Source: Gammaproteobacteria bacterium (lineage in GTDB: Bacteria; Pseudomonadota; Gammaproteobacteria; Competibacterales; Competibacteraceae). From it: 16,809 nucleotides of DNA. The notes under the pieces were generated by a model. It was not told where the DNA came from. It made no database searches and was given only the letters and a program-made list of their open reading frames with translations. The stretch is from contig PWUP01000258.1 of NCBI GenBank assembly GCA_003562535.1, positions 1 through 16,809 on the forward strand, given 5' to 3'. The position numbers and the translations under genes are program-made. Of this stretch, positions 7,178 through 13,845 are shown piece after piece. The stretch's first letter is position 1. Each line of letters opens with the position of its first letter.

Positions 7178-8002
7178 GTGTTGTACACCAGATGCTTAGT
7201 ACGTTTTACTGCGATTTTCACGAGTGGTCTGTTGCTGTTATGGAGCATGGCTGCTGTTGCGGAATCGGGCTGGCTACAGCTCAATATGCCCCGTGGGGTG
7301 ACTTCAGTCAGTCGTGAAGTTTACGACTTACACATGCTGATTTTATGGATCTGTGTGGCGATTGGCGTAGTTGTATTCGGAGTGATGTTCTACTCCATGT
7401 ATTTTCATCGCAAATCGCGTGGTGTCGAACCGGCCAAGTTCCATGAAAGCACTAAAGTGGAAGTGGTTTGGACCCTGATCCCGTTATTTATTCTGGTTGG
7501 TATGGCCATTCCTGCTACCAAAACGCTGATTAAAATGGAAGATATTGGCGACACCGAAATGACCGTAAAAATCACGGGTTATCAGTGGCGCTGGCACTAT
7601 GAATATTTAGGTAAAGACATCGGTTTTTTTAGTAGCATGTCCACACCGCGTGAACAAGTCTATAACTTAGCTGAGAAAAATCCAGATTATATCCTCGAAG
7701 TCGATAATCCCTTAGTGCTGCCCGTCGATACCCGTATTCGTCTGTTGACGACTGCAGCCGATGTGATCCACTCATGGTGGGTGCCCGAGTTAGGTTGGAA
7801 ACGGGATGCCATTCCTGGGTTTATTAATGATAACTGGACATTGATTGAAGAACCGGGGATTTACCGTGGGGTATGCGCTGAACTGTGCGGTCGGGATCAT
7901 GCGTATATGCCCATTGTATTGCATGCCGTCAGCAAAGAAGAGTTTGCCGAATGGGTGCAGCAGCAGCAACAACCGTCCACGGCGCTGAGTGCCGCAGATT
8001 AA
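7178..8002 (+). CDS. coxB: Cytochrome c oxidase subunit II (CuA subunit)
   Basis: CoxB accepts electrons from cytochrome c at its dinuclear CuA centre and passes them to heme a of subunit I. The 274-residue protein has a signal peptide (about 1-28, cleavage likely after AVA), two membrane helices (about 48-72 and 94-113), YQWRWHYEYLG, and a periplasmic cupredoxin domain. All CuA ligands are visible: H198 in IHSWWVP, then C233, E235, C237, H241 and M244 in CAELCGRDHAYM. No fused cytochrome c domain follows; the tail is Gln-rich. The GTG at 7178 is chosen because GGGAGG lies 7 bases upstream and it preserves the signal peptide. It is the first gene of the cluster; coxA starts 22 bases after its stop. 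Confidence 0.96.
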   Translation: MLYTRCLVRFTAIFTSGLLLLWSMAAVAESGWLQLNMPRGVTSVSREVYDLHMLILWICVAIGVVVFGVMFYSMYFHRKSRGVEPAKFHESTKVEVVWTLIPLFILVGMAIPATKTLIKMEDIGDTEMTVKITGYQWRWHYEYLGKDIGFFSSMSTPREQVYNLAEKNPDYILEVDNPLVLPVDTRIRLLTTAADVIHSWWVPELGWKRDAIPGFINDNWTLIEEPGIYRGVCAELCGRDHAYMPIVLHAVSKEEFAEWVQQQQQPSTALSAAD

Positions 8003-8024
8003 TTCACTTGGGAGATCATTGATT

Positions 8025-9632
8025 ATGGCAGCAACGACTCATGATGTCCATGATGGGCATGGAGAGCACCATCACGGCCCGGCTAAAGGATTAGGCCGTT
8101 GGCTGTTTACCACTAACCATAAAGATATTGGAACCTTATATTTACTGTTTTCCCTGCTGATGTTTTTGATCGGCGGGAGTATGGCGCTGATTATCCGCGC
8201 TGAGCTGTTTCAGCCGGGTCTGCAACTGGTTGATCCGCACTTTTTCAATCAGATGACCACCATGCACGCCTTGATTATGGTGTTCGGTGCGGTGATGCCG
8301 GCCTTTGTCGGTCTGGCGAACTGGATGTTGCCGATGATGATCGGTGCGCCCGATATGGCCTTGCCGCGCATGAACAACTGGTCGTTCTGGATTCTGCCTT
8401 TTGCCTTTACCATGCTGCTGTCCACACTGTTCATGCCTGGTGGCGGGCCGGCTTCGGGATGGACTCTGTACCCGCCCTTAGTATTGCAGACCGGTGATGC
8501 CTTCCCCTTTGTGATTCTCGCGATTCACTTGATGGGCATTTCCTCGATTATGGGCGCGATTAATGTGATTGCCACCATTTTCAATATGCGCGCCCCCGGT
8601 ATGACCTTGATGCGCATGCCGTTGTTTGTCTGGACGTGGTTGATTACCGCGTTTTTGCTGATTGCCGTAATGCCCGTATTTGCCGGTGCGGTGACCATGC
8701 TGCTCACCGATAAATACTTTGCTACCAGCTTTTTTAACCCAGCAGGCGGGGGTGATCCCGTTTTATTCCAGCATATTTTCTGGTTCTTCGGGCATCCTGA
8801 AGTCTATATTATGATTTTGCCGGCTTTTGGTGTGGTGTCACAGATCATTCCTACGTTTGCACGCAAGCCCTTATTCGGCTACCACTCAATGGTGTATGCC
8901 ACGGCAGCTATTGCGTTTTTGTCGTTCATTGTGTGGGGGCACCACATGTTCACGGTGGGGATGCCACTGACCGCCGAGCTGTTTTTCATGTACGCCACGA
9001 TGCTGATTGCCGTACCTACCGGAGTTAAAGTATTTAACTGGGTAGCGACCATGTGGCGCGGTGCGATGACGTTTGAAACACCGATGTTATTTTCTATTGC
9101 CTTCGTGATTTTGTTCACCATCGGCGGATTCTCCGGGCTGATGCTGGCTATTGCACCGGCGGACTTCCAGTACCATGATACTTATTTCGTGGTGGCTCAT
9201 TTCCATTATGTTTTGGTGCCGGGTGCGGTGTTCTCGATTATGGCCGCTGTGTATTACTGGTTGCCTAAGTGGACTGGGCATATGTACAACGAGCGCCTGA
9301 GTCGTATCCATTTCTGGCTGTCCGTCATCGGGGTAAATATACTGTTCTTCCCACAACACTTTTTGGGCTTGGCGGGCATGCCGCGTCGGGTGCCAGATTA
9401 TGCCCTGCAATTCACGGAATGGAATATGGTGTCCAGTATCGGGGCGTTTATCTACGGCATCTCGCAGTTGTTATTCGTCTACATTGTGATTCAAACCATT
9501 CGGGCTGGCGATAAAGCTACTGACCAGGTCTGGGAAGGCGCGCGCGGTTTGGAGTGGACGGTTCCCTCACCAGCGCCGTACCACACCTTCGATACGCCTC
9601 CCAAAATTTCGGCGACCAATGCCCATGGTTGA
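8025..9632 (+). CDS. coxA: Cytochrome c oxidase subunit I (aa3-type, A1 family)
   Basis: This is the catalytic subunit reducing O2 to water and pumping protons. The open frame extends further 5', but the ATG at 8025 has GGGAG 10 bases upstream and gives a conventional His-rich start. Numbered from there (535 residues), all key residues are present: heme a His in TTMHALIMVF, the D-channel GAPDMALPRMNN, the CuB/active-site GHPEVY with H257, E259 and Y261 (E and Tyr as in the A1 family), CuB H306-H307, the K-channel Lys in PTGVKVFNW, and heme ligands H392 and H394 in HFHY. This fits a heme a/heme a3 enzyme with both proton channels. The last 8 bases overlap the following small gene. Confidence 0.97.
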   Translation: MAATTHDVHDGHGEHHHGPAKGLGRWLFTTNHKDIGTLYLLFSLLMFLIGGSMALIIRAELFQPGLQLVDPHFFNQMTTMHALIMVFGAVMPAFVGLANWMLPMMIGAPDMALPRMNNWSFWILPFAFTMLLSTLFMPGGGPASGWTLYPPLVLQTGDAFPFVILAIHLMGISSIMGAINVIATIFNMRAPGMTLMRMPLFVWTWLITAFLLIAVMPVFAGAVTMLLTDKYFATSFFNPAGGGDPVLFQHIFWFFGHPEVYIMILPAFGVVSQIIPTFARKPLFGYHSMVYATAAIAFLSFIVWGHHMFTVGMPLTAELFFMYATMLIAVPTGVKVFNWVATMWRGAMTFETPMLFSIAFVILFTIGGFSGLMLAIAPADFQYHDTYFVVAHFHYVLVPGAVFSIMAAVYYWLPKWTGHMYNERLSRIHFWLSVIGVNILFFPQHFLGLAGMPRRVPDYALQFTEWNMVSSIGAFIYGISQLLFVYIVIQTIRAGDKATDQVWEGARGLEWTVPSPAPYHTFDTPPKISATNAHG

Positions 9633-9738
9633 TCCTAAACAACGGGCGCGCACCAATATCCGCATCGCTGTCGGCGTGGCCTTGATTGCGCTTATGGTTT
9701 ATTTGACATTCATCTTGAAGACGGTATTGCAGCAATGA
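9625..9738 (+). CDS. Small single-helix membrane protein between coxA and ctaG (37 aa)
   Basis: An ATG at 9625 opens a 37-codon frame with a basic N-terminus (PKQRARTNIR) and one membrane helix (about residues 13-34), ending LKTVLQQ. It overlaps the coxA end by 8 bases and shares an ATGA junction with ctaG (TGA 9736-9738, ctaG ATG 9735). This double overlap is strong evidence that it is translated. Tiny proteins of this topology at exactly this place are annotated in other proteobacterial clusters as cytochrome oxidase small assembly proteins; the role is presumed and not proven. Too short for most gene finders. Confidence 0.8.
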   Translation: MVDPKQRARTNIRIAVGVALIALMVYLTFILKTVLQQ

Positions 9739-10280
9739 CTCATTCTGATAAGACCCGAGCCAACCGCCGTTTGGTTCCTAAACTGTTTCTGTTCTCAATC
9801 GCCATGTTTGGTTTTGGCTATCTGCTGGTTCCGTTATATGACGTGATTTGCGATATCACCGGCTTTAACGGCAGAACAACCTCCTTGGCCGTTGCTACGG
9901 AGGGCAACGCCAATGGGGTCGATACCTCACGCACGGTGACCGTGGAATTCGTCTCCAGCCTGAATTCTGGCGCACCCTGGGAATTCCGTCCCACTGTCAC
10001 CCGTATGCAAGTCCATCCTGGTGAGTTTTACGAGATCAGCTATGTAGCCACAAATCTCACTGATCAGGATATGGTTGGCCAGGCCGTGCCCAGCGTTGCC
10101 CCCAGTTTGGCGGCGGTGCATTTCCAGAAAATTGAATGTTTCTGCTTTGATCGTCAGGATTTTGCACCCGGTGAGAGCAAAGACATGCCGGTGATGTTTC
10201 GCGTCGATCCACGATTGGCAGATCATGTCAGCGTCGTGACGTTGTCGTACACCTTTTTCAAACTGGATCCCAGCAGTTAG
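9735..10280 (+). CDS. ctaG: Cytochrome c oxidase assembly protein CtaG/Cox11 (CuB copper delivery)
   Basis: The 181-residue Cox11-type protein has one N-terminal membrane anchor (about 13-35) and a periplasmic beta-rich copper domain. Family marks visible are LVPLYDVICDITG with the membrane-proximal Cys39, FVSSLNSGAPWEFRP, YVATNLTDQDMVGQAVPSVAP, and the copper-binding C135-F-C137 in KIECFCFDRQ, followed by VTLSYTFF. It passes copper to the CuB site of CoxA, which is encoded two genes upstream. The ATG overlaps the stop of the 37-residue gene (ATGA), implying coupled translation. Length and motifs are complete. Confidence 0.96.
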   Translation: MTHSDKTRANRRLVPKLFLFSIAMFGFGYLLVPLYDVICDITGFNGRTTSLAVATEGNANGVDTSRTVTVEFVSSLNSGAPWEFRPTVTRMQVHPGEFYEISYVATNLTDQDMVGQAVPSVAPSLAAVHFQKIECFCFDRQDFAPGESKDMPVMFRVDPRLADHVSVVTLSYTFFKLDPSS

Positions 10281-10307
10281 GGGCGGCAGAGTGGAGGACT
10301 CCCTGTC

Positions 10308-11168
10308 ATGAGTGCAAATAACGGGTATTACGTACCCCATCAGAGTATTTGGCCGATTGTGGGTTCCATCGGTCTGTTTATAACCATGGTCGGGTTAGCG
10401 AATATGCTCACCGGGGCGTGGAATGCTACGGTGCTGCTGATCGGTGCCGCCATACTGCTGTTTATGCTCTTCGGCTGGTTTGGTGCCGTGATTAAGGAAA
10501 GTGAAAGCGGTCTGTACAGTCAGCAGGTGGATCGCTCCTTCCGCTGGGGAATGGGCTGGTTCATCTTTTCTGAAATCATGTTTTTTGCGGCATTCTTCGG
10601 GGCCTTGTTTTATGCGCGTCAGTTTGCCCTGCCGTGGATGGCGGGTGATGCCGGGCGCTTGGCCACCCATGAGTTTCTTTGGCCAGCCTTTGAGTATGTG
10701 TGGCCAAGCAGTGGGCCTGGAGAATTAGGGGGTGAGTTCCAGCCTATGGGCTGGTGGGCACTGCCGACGATTAACACGCTGATTCTGATCACCAGTAGCA
10801 TTACCTTGACGTTTTCCCATGAGGCGATGCGTCATAATCAGCGCCAAAAGCATATTAACTGGTTAGCGCTGACCATTGTCTTAGGGTTGATATTCCTAGG
10901 GCTACAGATGTATGAGTACGTTTACGCCTATACCGAGTTAAATCTGCGGCTTGAGACCGGTATCTACGGCAGCACGTTCTACATGCTAACGGGCTTCCAC
11001 GGCCTGCATGTTGCCATTGGTGCTATCATACTGGCCGTCATATTGGGGCGCAGCCTCAGAGGTCATTTCACTGCCGAACGCCATTTTGGTTTTGAGGCTG
11101 CTGTGTGGTACTGGCATTTTGTCGATGTGGTGTGGCTGTTCCTGTTTATCTGTATTTATGTGCTGTGA
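10308..11168 (+). CDS. coxC: Cytochrome c oxidase subunit III
   Basis: The 286-residue protein has seven predicted membrane helices. It has typical CoxC marks: an N-terminal YYVPHQSIWPIVGS, FRWGMGWFIFSEIMFFAAFFGA, WPAFEYVWPS, LPTINTLILITSS, YGSTFYMLTGFHGLHVAIG, and the end AAVWYWHFVDVVWLFLFICIYV. CoxC stabilises the catalytic core and protects the proton-pumping site from turnover inactivation. GGAGG lies 10 bases before the ATG. It follows ctaG by 27 bases and ends only 8 bases before the convergent DUF2909 gene, with no terminator visible in between. Confidence 0.97.
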   Translation: MSANNGYYVPHQSIWPIVGSIGLFITMVGLANMLTGAWNATVLLIGAAILLFMLFGWFGAVIKESESGLYSQQVDRSFRWGMGWFIFSEIMFFAAFFGALFYARQFALPWMAGDAGRLATHEFLWPAFEYVWPSSGPGELGGEFQPMGWWALPTINTLILITSSITLTFSHEAMRHNQRQKHINWLALTIVLGLIFLGLQMYEYVYAYTELNLRLETGIYGSTFYMLTGFHGLHVAIGAIILAVILGRSLRGHFTAERHFGFEAAVWYWHFVDVVWLFLFICIYVL

Positions 11169-11176
11169 TGGGTGGT

Positions 11177-11386
11177 TTATCCGAACTGCGGAGGCATGCG
11201 GCTAGGAGTGATCCAACCGAATCCCAGCGCCAGTAGGATAAACATAAACAGGACTAAGGACAGTCCCACTCGCAGTTGCAGCGCCCGGTTAAATCGGGCG
11301 CTGTCGCCGCCCCGCACCAAGTGCACAAAAGCGCTGCCGAGGCTGGCCACAATAACGGCAAATACGGCAAACACAATAATTTTCAT
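11177..11386 (-). CDS. DUF2909-type two-helix membrane protein, antisense within the oxidase cluster
   Basis: The 69-residue product has two hydrophobic helices (about 1-23 and 39-60) separated by a short charged loop (GGDSARFNRALQLRVG). This size, topology and location, on the opposite strand between coxC and SURF1, match the small DUF2909 proteins seen in gammaproteobacterial oxidase clusters. The function is unknown; an assembly role is suggested only by context. The ATG at 11386 has AGGAC about 7-8 bases upstream. It converges on coxC and diverges from the SURF1 gene with a 55-base gap. A strong stem-loop lies within its coding sequence (11279-11303). Confidence 0.8.
   Translation of the reverse strand: MKIIVFAVFAVIVASLGSAFVHLVRGGDSARFNRALQLRVGLSLVLFMFILLALGFGWITPSRMPPQFG
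11279..11303. repeat. Perfect inverted repeat (stem-loop), 9-bp arms, 7-base loop
   Basis: The arms CAGCGCCCG (11279-11287) and CGGGCGCTG (11295-11303) are perfectly complementary around GTTAAAT. The stem is GC-rich and should be stable in RNA from either strand. It lies inside the DUF2909 coding region, 111 bases beyond the coxC stop, with no T-run on the plus strand. It may end, stabilise or process the coxBAC transcript, or be a coincidence of codons. Confidence 0.6.
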
Positions 11387-11441
11387 AGTAGCGTCCTATT
11401 GTTGAGTATGATGGTTTGCACTATTTCAGATCATAGCGCTG

Positions 11442-12194
11442 ATGTCGATGTTCATTAGCCACCGCCACTTTAACCCCGGCTGGCTACCCACCTTAGTCAC
11501 ATTGGCATTATTAGCGTTGCTGGTGAATTTGGGATTGTGGCAATTGGAGCGTGCTGAGCACAAACGTGCTATGCTTAGCGCCCATGATACTCGCACAGCA
11601 CTGCCGTCGGTAGCATTCGGCCACCTAGAGGCCAGCGATCCCCAAAACCGCTATCGCCACATCTATGCTCGTGGGGTGTACGACAATCGCCAGCAGATAT
11701 TGTTAGACAATCAGGTGAATCAAGGTCAACCCGGTTATCATGTGTATACCCCGTTTTTGCCGGATGGATCCGATGTTGCCATTTTGGTTAACCGCGGCTG
11801 GGTGCCATGGGGCGAGACCCGCACTCGCTTGCCAGATATCTCACTGGAGTCCACCACCGTCACCCTGAATGGCCGCATTGATCAACCCGCCAATCCGGGT
11901 ATTCGCCTCGGTGATGCCTTGGCTCAGCCTGATTGGCCAAAGGTCATGCCCTATATTGACTATGGCCCTCTTTCCGAACGGTTGGGTTACCCCTTAAAAT
12001 CTGCGGTGATCTTGCTGGATCCCGACCAGCCGCAGGGGTTCCGGCGTGAGTGGCAACTGGATTTTGCCGGCTTCGGACCAGAGCGTCATGTCGGCTATGC
12101 CGTGCAGTGGTTCGCACTCTCGGCCACTTTGTTGGTGCTGTATGGGCTGTTTGGCTGGCAGCGCCGCAGCGTTAATGGAGACGACACCCTGTGA
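11442..12194 (+). CDS. SURF1 family cytochrome oxidase biogenesis protein
   Basis: SURF1 (Shy1) proteins bind heme a and help insert it into subunit I. This 250-residue protein has the family pattern: an N-terminal membrane helix (about 15-33) directly followed by GLWQLERAEHK, a periplasmic domain with YARGVYDN, GQPGYHVYTPF and ILVNRGWVPWG, and a C-terminal helix with HVGYAVQWFALSATLLVLYG. Its presence implies an oxidase that uses heme a. Two ATGs are possible, 11442 and 11448, neither with a clear ribosome site; the choice does not change the domains. It is divergent from DUF2909, so it probably begins a second plus-strand transcript, although read-through from coxC is possible. I found no convincing promoter in the 55-base gap. 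Confidence 0.92.
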   Translation: MSMFISHRHFNPGWLPTLVTLALLALLVNLGLWQLERAEHKRAMLSAHDTRTALPSVAFGHLEASDPQNRYRHIYARGVYDNRQQILLDNQVNQGQPGYHVYTPFLPDGSDVAILVNRGWVPWGETRTRLPDISLESTTVTLNGRIDQPANPGIRLGDALAQPDWPKVMPYIDYGPLSERLGYPLKSAVILLDPDQPQGFRREWQLDFAGFGPERHVGYAVQWFALSATLLVLYGLFGWQRRSVNGDDTL

Positions 12195-12796
12195 AATCTT
12201 TATCGCCTGTTCAGCGTTCCCGTTTGCAATTGATTGCCTTGTTCTTGCTGTTTGCGATACCGATTACTGCATCGACATGGTTAGCCTTATCGGGCAGTTG
12301 GCGGCCAGCGGGTTCAGCGCATCATGGCGAGTTGCTCAACCCTGCTCAACCTTTGGATACCTTGGCATTACAGCAATTTGATGGCCTGCCGGTGTCCTTG
12401 GACGATCTGCGCGGCCGCTGGGTTATGGTGTATTTCAGCCCTACGCTGGACTGTGGCGACATCTGCCAAGAGCGGTTGTACTATATGCGCCAGATCCGCC
12501 ACGCTTTAGGGCGGCATATGCAGCGAGTGCACACCTTGGTAATTTTTGAGGCTCTTCCTGGTGAGTCGCTGAACCACTGGTTGCAAGAACAGCATCCGCA
12601 GATGCTACACACCTATGCGGATGCCTCGGTACACGCTGAGTTTGCTGCGCCGTTTACTACCCCGAGCGGGGAAACCCATTGGATTTATCTGCTCGATCCC
12701 TTGGGCAATCGCGTCATGCGCTACAGTCGTGACATCGAGCCGGACAATATCCTCAACGATATAGAACGGCTATTAAAATATTCGAAAATTGGTTAA
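12191..12796 (+). CDS. SCO-like membrane-anchored thioredoxin-fold protein (oxidase assembly)
   Basis: The 201-residue protein has one N-terminal membrane anchor (about 12-34) and a periplasmic thioredoxin-like domain. The fold is suggested by GRWVMVYFSPTLDCGDICQE, in which a CxxxC pair (C88, C92) resembles the copper/thiol motif of SCO/SenC, and by LLDPLGNRVMRYSRDIEP near the end. Canonical SCO proteins read CPDICP, so both prolines are missing and the distal His is not obvious. It is probably the oxidase-cluster SCO relative that handles copper or CuA cysteine redox state; this is inferred. The GTG start at 12191 overlaps the SURF1 stop (GTGA), with GGAG 10 bases upstream, so translation is coupled. 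Only three bases separate it from ctaB. Confidence 0.8.
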   Translation: MKSLSPVQRSRLQLIALFLLFAIPITASTWLALSGSWRPAGSAHHGELLNPAQPLDTLALQQFDGLPVSLDDLRGRWVMVYFSPTLDCGDICQERLYYMRQIRHALGRHMQRVHTLVIFEALPGESLNHWLQEQHPQMLHTYADASVHAEFAAPFTTPSGETHWIYLLDPLGNRVMRYSRDIEPDNILNDIERLLKYSKIG

Positions 12797-12799
12797 TAG

Positions 12800-13735
12800 A
12801 TGAATACTAACACCCAAGTGCTGTCAGGTCGCTTGCGCCAGCATTGGCGCGATTACTATATTTTGACCAAGCCCAAAGTGGTCATGTTGATTACCTTTAC
12901 TGCGTTGGTGGGCATGTTCTTAGCTACTGAACGCATGGTGCCGTGGGAGGTGTTGATCTTCGGGGCATTGGGGATTACTTTGGTCGCCGCTTCAGCCGCA
13001 GCGATTAATCATCTGGTCGATCAGCGCATCGATGCCATCATGGCGCGTACCCAGCGGCGGCCTTTACCCTCCGGCAACATCGAACCTTGGCAAGCTTGGG
13101 TGTTTGCCGCAGTGCTCGGTGTGCTCGGTATGACTCTATTACTGATATTTACCAATCCACTGTGTGCTTGGTTGACCTTTGGCTCCCTGGTCGGCTACGC
13201 GGTGGTTTACACCCTATTTCTTAAACGGGCGACGCCGCAAAATATTGTTATCGGTGGGGCGGCTGGGGCGGCTCCCCCATTGTTGGGCTGGGTGGCAGTA
13301 ACCGGTCAGGTTGAACCGGGTGCCTTATTGCTGTTTTTAATCATCTTTACTTGGACGCCGCCGCATTTTTGGGCCTTAGCCATCCATCGGCGTGAGGAAT
13401 ACGCCCAGGTGGATATTCCCATGCTGCCGGTGACTCATGGCGTGGCGCTGACTCGGCTGCATATTTTGCTGTATACCATTTTGCTGTGTTTAGTCACTGT
13501 GCTACCGTATTTGATTGGCATGAGCGGTGTGCTGTATTTATTCGGGGCTATGCTGCTTGGTGCACGTTTTCTGTGGTTTGCGTGGCGCTTGTATCGCTAT
13601 GCGGATGACCGCCTCGCTATGCCGACTTTCGGTTATTCCATCGTATATCTGTTCGCCTTGTTTGCGGTGCTGATGGTGGATCACTATTTCTATCTATCGC
13701 TACAACAGTTGCTTGTTAGTCTATCCCTAGCTTAG
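12800..13735 (+). CDS. ctaB: Heme O synthase (protoheme IX farnesyltransferase)
   Basis: CtaB/CyoE transfers a farnesyl group from farnesyl diphosphate to protoheme to make heme O, the precursor of heme A. The 311-residue protein has about nine membrane helices. It also has the UbiA prenyltransferase motifs: YYILTKPKVV, NxxxDxxxD with N70, D74 and D78 followed by ARTQRRPLPSG, YTLFLKRATPQNIVIGGAAG, and FTWTPPHFWALA. Length is normal. The ATG at 12800 is three bases after the preceding stop and has no strong Shine-Dalgarno, so coupling is likely. It closes the oxidase cluster. CtaA, the next enzyme in heme A synthesis, is not encoded in this window. Confidence 0.96.
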   Translation: MNTNTQVLSGRLRQHWRDYYILTKPKVVMLITFTALVGMFLATERMVPWEVLIFGALGITLVAASAAAINHLVDQRIDAIMARTQRRPLPSGNIEPWQAWVFAAVLGVLGMTLLLIFTNPLCAWLTFGSLVGYAVVYTLFLKRATPQNIVIGGAAGAAPPLLGWVAVTGQVEPGALLLFLIIFTWTPPHFWALAIHRREEYAQVDIPMLPVTHGVALTRLHILLYTILLCLVTVLPYLIGMSGVLYLFGAMLLGARFLWFAWRLYRYADDRLAMPTFGYSIVYLFALFAVLMVDHYFYLSLQQLLVSLSLA

Positions 13736-13742
13736 GGCAGGG

Positions 13743-13764
13743 GGCGAACAGAGCGTCTGTTGCC
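13743..13764 (+). terminator. Hairpin just downstream of ctaB (possible terminator)
   Basis: GGC and AACAGA pair with TCTGTT and GCC around a GCG loop, with one unpaired G in the left arm. It starts 8 bases after the ctaB stop. No T-run follows, so it is at best a weak or factor-assisted terminator, or a 3'-end stabilising stem. Confidence 0.4.
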
Positions 13765-13790
13765 GGTACAAGTAGGTATTGCTCATGTAT

Positions 13791-13821
13791 TTGACGTACA
13801 CTATAGCGAGAGAGCTTTAAT
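13791..13821 (+). promoter_or_regulatory. Possible sigma-70 promoter for the hydrolase-ProQ unit
   Basis: TTGACG (13791-13796) matches the -35 consensus at five of six positions, and TTTAAT (13816-13821) matches the -10 at five of six. The spacing is 19 bases, longer than ideal, which lowers confidence. It lies in the 110-base gap before the hydrolase start. Confidence 0.35.
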
Positions 13822-13845
13822 CCGCGTGATCGTTATGAGTGTGTA

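Noticed and set aside
7989..8024. Twelve-codon N-terminal extension of CoxA from an upstream ATG
   Set aside because: It overlaps the coxB stop and has no ribosome site, while the ATG at 8025 has GGGAG at proper distance and gives the usual His-rich start.
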